From an uncultured Pseudobdellovibrionaceae bacterium (GTDB lineage Bacteria; Bdellovibrionota; Bdellovibrionia; Bdellovibrionales; Bdellovibrionaceae): a stretch of 5,850 nucleotides of DNA. Numbering within the stretch: the first letter of the stretch is position 1; every line of letters starts with the position of its first letter. The notes below the pieces were generated by a model. The model was given only the letters and a program-made list of their open reading frames with translations, was not told the origin of the DNA and did not search any database. Shown here piece after piece: positions 1 through 4,618 of this stretch. The DNA lies in the NCBI GenBank assembly GCA_937900305.1, contig CALCCV010000579.1, positions 1 through 5,850 of the forward strand, in the 5' to 3' direction. The translations under genes were made by a program, and so were the position numbers.

Positions 1-41
1 TGTAGCCGTGACTGGAGTTCAGACGTGTGCTCTTCCGATCT
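1..41 (+). other. Illumina TruSeq adapter/index primer contamination
   Basis: Bases 8-41 are identical, as I know the oligo, to the 34-nt Illumina multiplexing read-2 adapter strand, which ends in CTCTTCCGATCT. The six bases just before it (2-7, GTAGCC) equal the index segment of TruSeq PCR primer index 11, and base 1 fits the last T of the flow-cell arm. This is library oligo carried into the assembly, not genomic DNA. Read in the ATPase frame it encodes the artefact peptide CSSDL, often seen at the start of contaminated database proteins. The orientation is that of a reverse-complemented read that ran through a short insert into the adapter. Confidence 0.97.
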
Positions 42-282
42 AGATGGAGACTCCGCCGCTCAACACATTTCAGGACCCGACTTCGTGACGATGGAAGGCA
101 CTTGTGCGGAAGACGCTTCAGAACGGCTCAAAATTCTGTCTCGGGCCAAGCCGCTGGATAAGGTCAAACTCGTGCGATCGTTGCAGGCACGAGGCGAAGT
201 CGTCGCCGTGACTGGTGACGGTATCAACGACTGCGGTGCCTTGAACTATGCCGACGTGGGACTCGCCATGGGCAAGACGGGC
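42..282 (+). CDS. P-type cation-transporting ATPase, internal fragment
   Basis: An open frame (codons from 43) encodes about 80 residues of the cytoplasmic phosphorylation-domain end of a P-type ATPase, probably a P2 calcium-pump type. Visible landmarks are ISGPDF, then SRAKPLDKVKLVRSLQ (the conserved x-P-x-D-K-x-x-L-V segment whose lysine contacts phosphate), then GEVVAVTGDGIND, which holds the Mg2+-binding aspartates, then ALNYADVGLAMGKTG. The family normally reads GDGxNDxPAL; here it is NDCGAL, with Gly in place of Pro, a form known from P5 ATPases. Homology stops at about base 282, where TGTxVAKEASD would be expected. There is no start or stop codon: the left edge is adapter and the right edge meets nuoF in the opposite orientation. 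It is most likely a piece from another locus or another organism joined by a chimeric read. Confidence 0.8.
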
Positions 283-1466
283 AAGGCAGCCGCATCCGAC
301 AGAGCACAAATCGTTCGCCCCTTCATATTGTCGGCAACCCGAACCAAAAGATCGATGTCTTGCAGACGCCCGCGTCCTTCTAATATAGAGTGAACTATTT
401 TATTCAGCCAACCCGTGCCTTCTCGACAAGGAGTGCACTGTCCGCAAGATTCGTGGTGATAAAAATGCATCAGTACGCCGAGCATATCGACCATGCACTG
501 CGAATCATCGATCGCGATCACAGCGCCCGAGCCCAGCATCGAACCCATTTGGGCCAAACATTCATAATCCAAAGTTGCGCGTTCGGCCTCTTCAGCCGTC
601 AACACCGGAGCCGAAGAGCCGCCCGGAATGACCGCCTTCAATTTTCGGCCAGGCCGCATTCCACCACCCAGACCGTACAACAAATCCTTCATCGGATAGG
701 CGAGTGGCACTTCGAAGTTGCCAGGCTTCACAACGTTTCCGCTCAGAGAAAATAACTTTGTTCCAGTGGATTTTTCGGTGCCGTACTTTTTGTAGGCAGC
801 AGCGCCATCGCGAAGGATCGGAATCACCGCCGCCAAAGTTTCGACGTTATTCACAATGCTCGGCTTTCGCAAATACCCTTGTACAGCTGGAAAAGGCGGC
901 TTCAATTTGGGCTGACCCTTTTTGCCTTCGAGCGAAGAAATCATTCCCGTTTCTTCGCCGCAGATGTAAGCGCCGGCGCCTCGGTACACATCCATGTCAT
1001 GGTCAAATCCAGAACCAAGAATGTTTTTACCCAACAGACCAGCAGCATAAGCCTCTTGCAAAGCCGTCTCAACGCAAGCAATGGGATAATCGTATTCACC
1101 ACGAATATAAATATAAGATTTTTTAGAGCCAATGGCGAAGGCCGAAATGATCATTCCTTCAATCAGCTGGTGGGGGGCGCGCTCCATCATCAAACGATCT
1201 TTGTAAGTGCCGGGCTCACCTTCATCGGCGTTGCAAAGGAGATAGCGGGGTTCGTTGTTCTTCGGTAAAAATCCCCATTTCATACCGGTGGGAAATCCGG
1301 CACCACCCCGACCACGCAAACCCGAAGCTTTCACTTCATCGATGATCTGCTGGGGCTGCATGGCCAAAGCTTTTTTTAAAACTTCATAGCCACCTTTTTT
1401 TTGATATCCGCCCAAACTTCGAAATTCATCGAGGTGATAAAATTCTGTGAGTAACTTGGTTTCCAT
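246..1466 (-). CDS. nuoF: NADH-quinone oxidoreductase subunit F (NuoF), 3' end lost
   Basis: This is the 51-kDa NADH-binding subunit of complex I, in the cytoplasmic arm. It oxidises NADH through FMN and passes electrons to cluster N3. Seen from the ATG at 1466: glycine-rich FMN/NADH motif GRGGAGFPTGMKW (52-64), DEGEPGTYKDR (81-91), GAGAYICGEETG (164-175), NNVET (206-210), and the N3 4Fe-4S ligands C341, C344, C347 and C387 in the usual CX2CX2CX39C spacing. The ATG at 1466 is chosen over a TTG at 1490 because AGAGGA sits 9 nt upstream and the family N-terminus fits. Real NuoF sequence stops near residue 397 (base 276). The last nine codons to the stop at 246 are antisense of the ATPase fragment, so the natural C-terminal few dozen residues are missing. 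It lies 40 nt after nuoE. Confidence 0.96.
   Translation of the reverse strand: METKLLTEFYHLDEFRSLGGYQKKGGYEVLKKALAMQPQQIIDEVKASGLRGRGGAGFPTGMKWGFLPKNNEPRYLLCNADEGEPGTYKDRLMMERAPHQLIEGMIISAFAIGSKKSYIYIRGEYDYPIACVETALQEAYAAGLLGKNILGSGFDHDMDVYRGAGAYICGEETGMISSLEGKKGQPKLKPPFPAVQGYLRKPSIVNNVETLAAVIPILRDGAAAYKKYGTEKSTGTKLFSLSGNVVKPGNFEVPLAYPMKDLLYGLGGGMRPGRKLKAVIPGGSSAPVLTAEEAERATLDYECLAQMGSMLGSGAVIAIDDSQCMVDMLGVLMHFYHHESCGQCTPCREGTGWLNKIVHSILEGRGRLQDIDLLVRVADNMKGRTICALSDAAALPVLPMASPTSA
270..287. other. Chimeric junction between ATPase fragment and nuoF
   Basis: The plus-strand ATPase homology (MGKTG, ending at 282) and the minus-strand NuoF homology (SDAAALPV, ending at 276) overlap by only about seven bases (276-282). 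Both then lose sense immediately. Two conserved genes in opposite orientation meeting inside their conserved cores, with a short shared stretch and a sequencing adapter 240 bp away, is the pattern of a library or assembly chimera. A real rearrangement that broke both genes is possible but less likely. Confidence 0.8.
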
Positions 1467-1475
1467 TCGTCTCGT

Positions 1476-1481
1476 TCCTCT
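1476..1481 (-). promoter_or_regulatory. Ribosome binding site of nuoF
   Basis: AGAGGA on the minus strand, 9 nt before the ATG at 1466. It decides the start in favour of this ATG over the upstream in-frame TTG at 1490. Confidence 0.75.
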
Positions 1482-1506
1482 AAAAATCAATAGTTGTTCA
1501 GGTTCA

Positions 1507-1980
1507 TCATTTCAGGTTGCGCAAAATATTCATCGCCGATTCCGGCGAAAGATTTTCGTAATAGCGATCGTTGATTTGCATCATCGGGGCCGTGCCACAA
1601 GAACCCAAACATTCCACCTTCGAAACAGTGAAACGGCCGTCGCTGGTCATCTGTTGAGGTTTCACCGCCAACTCTTTGCATATGTGTTCAGCCAACTCGC
1701 GAGAGCCATTCAGCGCACACGAAATATTTGTGCAAACTTGCACATGGTACTTCCCCACTTTGCTTTGATTGAACATCGAGTAGAATTTAAAAACTTCATT
1801 GATGCGAGCATCCGGAATGTCCATCACCTTGGCCAAATGCTGAATGACCTCTTCATTGATCCAGCCGCCATTCTCTTTTTGCGCAATATAAAGTGCGGGA
1901 ATGATGGCCGACTCTTTGGCTTCATAGCGCTTGAGCTCTTTTTCAACCTTGTTCAATCCGTCCTGAGACAACGCAAACAT
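1507..1980 (-). CDS. nuoE: NADH-quinone oxidoreductase subunit E (NuoE)
   Basis: This is the 24-kDa thioredoxin-fold 2Fe-2S subunit of complex I, partner of NuoF in the NADH dehydrogenase module on the cytoplasmic side. It carries cluster N1a. The 157-residue length is normal. The N-terminal half (about 10-75) is the helical region, including AIIPALYIAQKENGGWI and the conserved VFKFYSMF. The 2Fe-2S ligands are C83 and C88 (CTNISC, CX4C) and C124 and C128 (CLGSC, CX3C), followed by GTAPMMQIN and the usual YENLSPE segment. The start is the ATG at 1980, with AGAAAGG six nt upstream. It follows nuoCD by 30 nt and precedes nuoF by 40 nt, fitting one operon. NuoE-like proteins also occur in NAD-linked hydrogenases and formate dehydrogenases, but the nuoB and nuoCD neighbours settle the assignment. 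Confidence 0.97.
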   Translation of the reverse strand: MFALSQDGLNKVEKELKRYEAKESAIIPALYIAQKENGGWINEEVIQHLAKVMDIPDARINEVFKFYSMFNQSKVGKYHVQVCTNISCALNGSRELAEHICKELAVKPQQMTSDGRFTVSKVECLGSCGTAPMMQINDRYYENLSPESAMNILRNLK

Positions 1981-1986
1981 GGGAAA

Positions 1987-1993
1987 CCTTTCT
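1987..1993 (-). promoter_or_regulatory. Ribosome binding site of nuoE
   Basis: AGAAAGG on the minus strand in the 30-nt nuoCD-nuoE spacer, 6 nt before the ATG. It is a moderate Shine-Dalgarno match at a usable distance. Confidence 0.6.
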
Positions 1994-2010
1994 AAGTATA
2001 TCTTGACGAT

Positions 2011-3693
2011 TTATCGATCCAACTCACCGGCGATTAAGTTCATGCTCGCGATGGTTGCAATAGCATCTGCGATCATTGTCCCGCGCACCAGCGTGGGAAA
2101 TGATTGGTAAATCGCGAAGCACGGTGGTCGCACTTTCAATCGATAAGGCGTACCGCTGCCGTCGCTGATCAGATAAAAACCAAGTTCGCCGTTGGCGGCC
2201 TCAGTGGCATCGTAAGTTTCCCCGACCGGAGGACGCAGACCTTTGATGATTAGCATAAAATGATTCATCAAACCTTCGATGTTGCCGTAAACATCTTTTT
2301 TATCGGGCAACACAATGCCCTTATCGCGAATGGTGTAATCTCCACCCGGAACATTTTTGCAAACTTGTTCGATGATGCGAATCGATTGGCGCATCTCTTC
2401 GATGCGAACCAAATAGCGATCGTAAATGTCACCGTTCGTACCTACGGGAACATCAAAGTTCAGTTGATCATAACCATAGTAAGGTGTGAGTTTGCGTAAA
2501 TCCAAGTTTACACCGCAAGCACGCAACAATGGCCCCGTATAGCCCCACTCGATAGCCTCTTTCGCCGAAACAGGAGTGACACCTTGGGTTCTTTTGATAA
2601 AGATTTTATTTTCGAGCATGAGCTTCGTGATCTCGTCCACTTGTCCGCGCATGTCTTTGCAAAAAGCCAGCACGTCATCGAACCAGCCTTCCGGGGCATC
2701 CTGAGCCATACCACCCACGCGAGTCATCGACACTGTCAAACGAGCTCCACACAATTTTTCAAACAAAGTATAAACTTTTTCGCGGTAGGTGAAGAGGTGA
2801 AAGAAGCCCGTCAAAGCTCCCAGATCCACACCACCCGTCCCCACGGCCACGATGTGATCAATGATGCGCGAGAGTTCACACAAAATCACCCGCATGGCCT
2901 GAGCCCGCGGCGGAATTTCAACACCCAAAAGTTTTTCAACGGCTTTGCAATATCCGACGTTGTTCATCGGCGCCGAGCAGTAATTCAACCGATCTGTGTA
3001 AGGAATCACCTGATTGTAGGGATGAGTCTCGGCCATTTTTTCAAAACAACGATGGAGATAACCGATCTCACATCCTGCCCGCCGAATAGTTTCACCTTCC
3101 AGTTCAACCATCACCCGCAAAGTTCCGTGCATCGCCGGGTGCGAGGGTCCGATGTTGAGAGGCACCAAATTTTCATCCAGCACATTTCCGTCGCGGCCCT
3201 CTTCGTTGTCGAAGTGGATCGGCAAGGCGACGTCACAGTGTTGCTGGGCATCCGCCTCGTAGTCTTTGCGCAAAGGGTGACCGACAAACTGATGGTGAGT
3301 TAAAATACGGCGTAAATTTAAATGCCCGGTGAACTTCACACCAAACATATCCCAAGCTTCGCGCTCAAACCAATCGGCAGCTTTCCAGGCGCGAGTGGCC
3401 GTTTCCACTGCTTCACCTTCAGCCAACTGAGTTTTTATGCGCAATCGAGAGCCATCTTTGGATGAGAACAGGTGATAAACAACGTCAAAACGCTTTTCGC
3501 GATTGGGATAATCGACTCCGCAAACATCCATCAAAAAATCAAAGCGTCCCGAACTTTTGAGATGTCGCAAAAGAGCCAACACATCCGCTTTGGGAATTTC
3601 AACAATGTCATCTCCCACGGAGTGAATGAACTTGTAGTCCTTGATGTTGAATTTACCAATGAGGTCTTGTTTGAGAGATTCAAGCTTTGTCAT
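2011..3693 (-). CDS. nuoCD: NADH-quinone oxidoreductase fused subunits C/D (NuoCD)
   Basis: This 560-residue protein fuses the 30-kDa (NuoC) and 49-kDa (NuoD) subunits of complex I, which sit above the membrane and form the quinone pocket with NuoB. The NuoC part spans about 1-147: the signature WFEREAWDMFGVKF (108-121) is followed by LRRIL and GHPLRKDY (138-145). A linker of about 30 residues leads to NuoD at about 178, with GPSHPAMHG (182-190). By alignment with the bovine H59/Y108 pair, H189 and Y238 should be the quinone head-group ligands. The protein ends in the typical GELDR. The family motif HRGxEK reads HRCFEK here (214-219). The ATG at 3693 fits the NuoC N-terminus and overlaps the end of nuoB by 14 nt; an in-frame TTG at 3741 would add 16 unsupported residues. 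The ribosome site is weak, so translation is probably coupled to nuoB. Fused NuoCD is known from enterobacteria and some other lineages. Confidence 0.97.
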   Translation of the reverse strand: MTKLESLKQDLIGKFNIKDYKFIHSVGDDIVEIPKADVLALLRHLKSSGRFDFLMDVCGVDYPNREKRFDVVYHLFSSKDGSRLRIKTQLAEGEAVETATRAWKAADWFEREAWDMFGVKFTGHLNLRRILTHHQFVGHPLRKDYEADAQQHCDVALPIHFDNEEGRDGNVLDENLVPLNIGPSHPAMHGTLRVMVELEGETIRRAGCEIGYLHRCFEKMAETHPYNQVIPYTDRLNYCSAPMNNVGYCKAVEKLLGVEIPPRAQAMRVILCELSRIIDHIVAVGTGGVDLGALTGFFHLFTYREKVYTLFEKLCGARLTVSMTRVGGMAQDAPEGWFDDVLAFCKDMRGQVDEITKLMLENKIFIKRTQGVTPVSAKEAIEWGYTGPLLRACGVNLDLRKLTPYYGYDQLNFDVPVGTNGDIYDRYLVRIEEMRQSIRIIEQVCKNVPGGDYTIRDKGIVLPDKKDVYGNIEGLMNHFMLIIKGLRPPVGETYDATEAANGELGFYLISDGSGTPYRLKVRPPCFAIYQSFPTLVRGTMIADAIATIASMNLIAGELDR

Positions 3694-4348
3694 AAGGAGA
3701 TTTCCAGTTCTCTTTCCAAGGGCGTGGTTGATTGTTCGCAATCATTTTTTGCAGCACCATCAGGCCATCCAAGACGGCCTCAGGTGTGGGCGGACAACCA
3801 GGGACATAAACATCCACCGGAATCACTTTATCCGCCCCTTGCAAAACATGGTAGGCGCGATAAAAACCACCGCTGCTGGCGCAGGCGCCCATCGAAAGAA
3901 CATATTTGGGATCCAACATTTGCTGGTAAATTTGCACTAAGACCGGGCCCATTTTTTCGGTGATGGTGCCGGCAACGATCAGTAGATCGGCTTGGCGCGG
4001 AGAAAATCGAACCACTTCCGCACCGAAGCGCGCGAGGTCATATCGAGGACCCATGACCGACATGAGTTCAATCCCACAACAAGCCGTGCCATATGGCAAA
4101 GGCCATAGCGCATTTTTTCGGCCCCAAGCCACAACCGCCTCAAGGCGCGTGGTGAATGCAAACGAGCGCGACAAGTCTTCACCCGCTCGCAGCTGCGCTT
4201 GATGAAGTGCCACATCAGGAGTTAATCCTGCATATCCAGTTCCAGGCGTAGGGTCTTGAAGAGAGTCAACTAAAGCACTACGAAGGAGATCTGAAGAAGA
4301 ACTAGCAGAATTGTCAGAAGAATTATTCATAGAATTCTTAGAGGACAC
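3680..4348 (-). CDS. nuoB: NADH-quinone oxidoreductase subunit B (NuoB)
   Basis: This is the PSST/20-kDa subunit of complex I. It carries terminal cluster N2, which reduces quinone at the interface with NuoD. The core begins at about residue 65 (FTTRLEAVVAWGRKNALWPL) and holds the adjacent N2 ligands C90 and C91 (TACCGIELM), C156 (GACASSGG) and C185 (VPGCPPTPE), all as in the family. The first ~60 residues are an unusual extension: residues 2-19 are almost all Ser, Asn, Asp and Ala, followed by a Pro/Gly-containing stretch. The start is uncertain. The GTG at 4348 has GAGG 8 nt upstream, while the in-frame ATG at 4330 (six residues shorter) has no clear ribosome site. nuoB is the first gene of the cluster, with no nuoA before it, and its stop lies inside the start of nuoCD (14-nt overlap). 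Confidence 0.96.
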   Translation of the reverse strand: MSSKNSMNNSSDNSASSSSDLLRSALVDSLQDPTPGTGYAGLTPDVALHQAQLRAGEDLSRSFAFTTRLEAVVAWGRKNALWPLPYGTACCGIELMSVMGPRYDLARFGAEVVRFSPRQADLLIVAGTITEKMGPVLVQIYQQMLDPKYVLSMGACASSGGFYRAYHVLQGADKVIPVDVYVPGCPPTPEAVLDGLMVLQKMIANNQPRPWKENWKSPYDKA

Positions 4349-4356
4349 GGCCAGGG

Positions 4357-4360
4357 CCTC
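4357..4360 (-). promoter_or_regulatory. Ribosome binding site of nuoB (GTG start)
   Basis: GAGG on the minus strand, 8 nt before the GTG at 4348. It is the only purine-rich site correctly placed for a nuoB start and is why GTG is preferred to the ATG at 4330. Confidence 0.5.
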
Positions 4361-4388
4361 ACTTTCATTTGCTATTCATTCCTGAATA

Positions 4389-4416
4389 ATTAACTCCCTT
4401 TATCAGAACCTGACAA
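4389..4416 (-). promoter_or_regulatory. Candidate sigma70-type promoter of the nuo operon
   Basis: On the minus strand, TTGTCA (4416-4411, five of six to the -35 consensus) is followed after 16 nt by GTTAAT (4394-4389, four of six to the -10). This would place the transcript start near 4382, leaving a leader of about 35 nt before the nuoB GTG. The spacing and position are sensible, but this is a by-eye match only. Confidence 0.35.
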
Positions 4417-4420
4417 TCCT

Positions 4421-4438
4421 AATTCGAAGTGGCGAATT
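4421..4438. repeat. Inverted repeat AATTCG-N6-CGAATT
   Basis: A perfect 6-bp inverted repeat with a 6-nt spacer, just upstream of the candidate nuo -35 box. It could be an operator for a dimeric regulator. As an RNA hairpin it would be weak because the stem is AT-rich. Confidence 0.6.
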
Positions 4439-4451
4439 TTCCAACGCAATC

Positions 4452-4465
4452 GCTCAGTTCTGAGC
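4452..4465. repeat. Palindrome GCTCAG-TT-CTGAGC
   Basis: A perfect 6-2-6 inverted repeat midway between the two genes. The two-base centre is too short for a good hairpin, so a protein-binding site is the more natural reading. Its half-site CTGAGC recurs in the palindrome at 4593-4604. Confidence 0.65.
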
Positions 4466-4481
4466 ATTTGCATTTGCATTC
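4464..4481 (+). repeat. Three tandem hexamers (GCATTT, GCATTT, GCATTC)
   Basis: Two exact copies and one copy with a single change, directly adjoining and overlapping by two bases the palindrome ending at 4465. It may be simple slippage or part of a regulatory site; nothing more can be said from sequence alone. Confidence 0.55.
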
Positions 4482-4503
4482 GCCCACTCGCACTTCTTAT
4501 CAT
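4474..4503 (+). promoter_or_regulatory. Candidate promoter of the protease gene
   Basis: TATCAT at 4498-4503 matches five of six -10 bases and lies 18 nt after a poor -35 (TTGCAT, 4474-4479). The predicted leader would be about 110 nt. A competing weak pair is TTGAGA at 4545-4550 with AAATAA at 4569-4574, which would give a short leader. I cannot choose firmly between them. Confidence 0.22.
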
Positions 4504-4592
4504 TCACGCACTGATTTTTTCTATGAGCTGGGATGGAAGTGAGATTGAGAAGTTCAAATTGGTTCTGCAAATAAACTCAACACGCCACTTCC

Positions 4593-4604
4593 TGAGCACG
4601 CTCA
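4593..4604. repeat. Palindrome TGAGC-AC-GCTCA upstream of protease start
   Basis: A perfect 5-2-5 inverted repeat ending 3 nt before the Shine-Dalgarno of the protease gene. It uses the same half-sites as the palindrome at 4452-4465 but in the opposite arrangement. A bound protein here could block transcription or translation initiation; this is inference. Confidence 0.5.
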
Positions 4605-4607
4605 CAC

Positions 4608-4614
4608 AAGGAGG
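4608..4614 (+). promoter_or_regulatory. Strong ribosome binding site of the protease gene
   Basis: AAGGAGG, a full anti-16S match, 4 nt before the ATG at 4619. It fixes the start of the protease and suggests efficient translation. Confidence 0.85.
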
Positions 4615-4618
4615 GAAT

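Larger units (their letters stand above)
4349..4618. other. Divergent intergenic region between nuoB and the protease gene
   Basis: This 270-bp stretch has no credible gene on either strand. It must carry the promoters for two divergent units. It contains inverted repeats at 4421-4438, 4452-4465 and 4593-4604, a distant 9-bp inverted pair at 4426-4434 and 4583-4591, and three tandem near-copies of GCATTT at 4464-4481. I see no rho-independent terminator, as expected between divergent genes, and no recognised riboswitch. Confidence 0.8.

Noticed and set aside
25..393. 122-codon plus-strand frame read as one protein
   Set aside because: It is a composite of adapter, ATPase fragment and antisense nuoF; only codons 43-282 have meaning.
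1371..1402. A7 and A8 tracts in nuoF (minus strand), including a T-TTA-AAA slippery heptamer
   Set aside because: The NuoF frame is intact across both, no stimulatory structure or alternative product is seen, and Lys-rich AAA runs explain them.
1447..1995. 182-codon plus-strand frame opposite nuoE
   Set aside because: It is antisense to the well-supported nuoE and resembles no protein family I know.
2584..3303. 239-codon open frame on the plus strand
   Set aside because: It lies wholly antisense within nuoCD, has no ribosome site, and its composition is that of a shadow frame.
4145..4348. N-terminal part of NuoB as a remnant of nuoA
   Set aside because: NuoA is a three-helix membrane protein; this segment is Ser-rich and hydrophilic with no membrane helix.
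4421..4440. Rho-independent terminator reading of AATTCG/CGAATT plus TT
   Set aside because: The stem is only 6 bp and AT-rich, the T run is four bases, and no transcript is expected to end between divergent genes.
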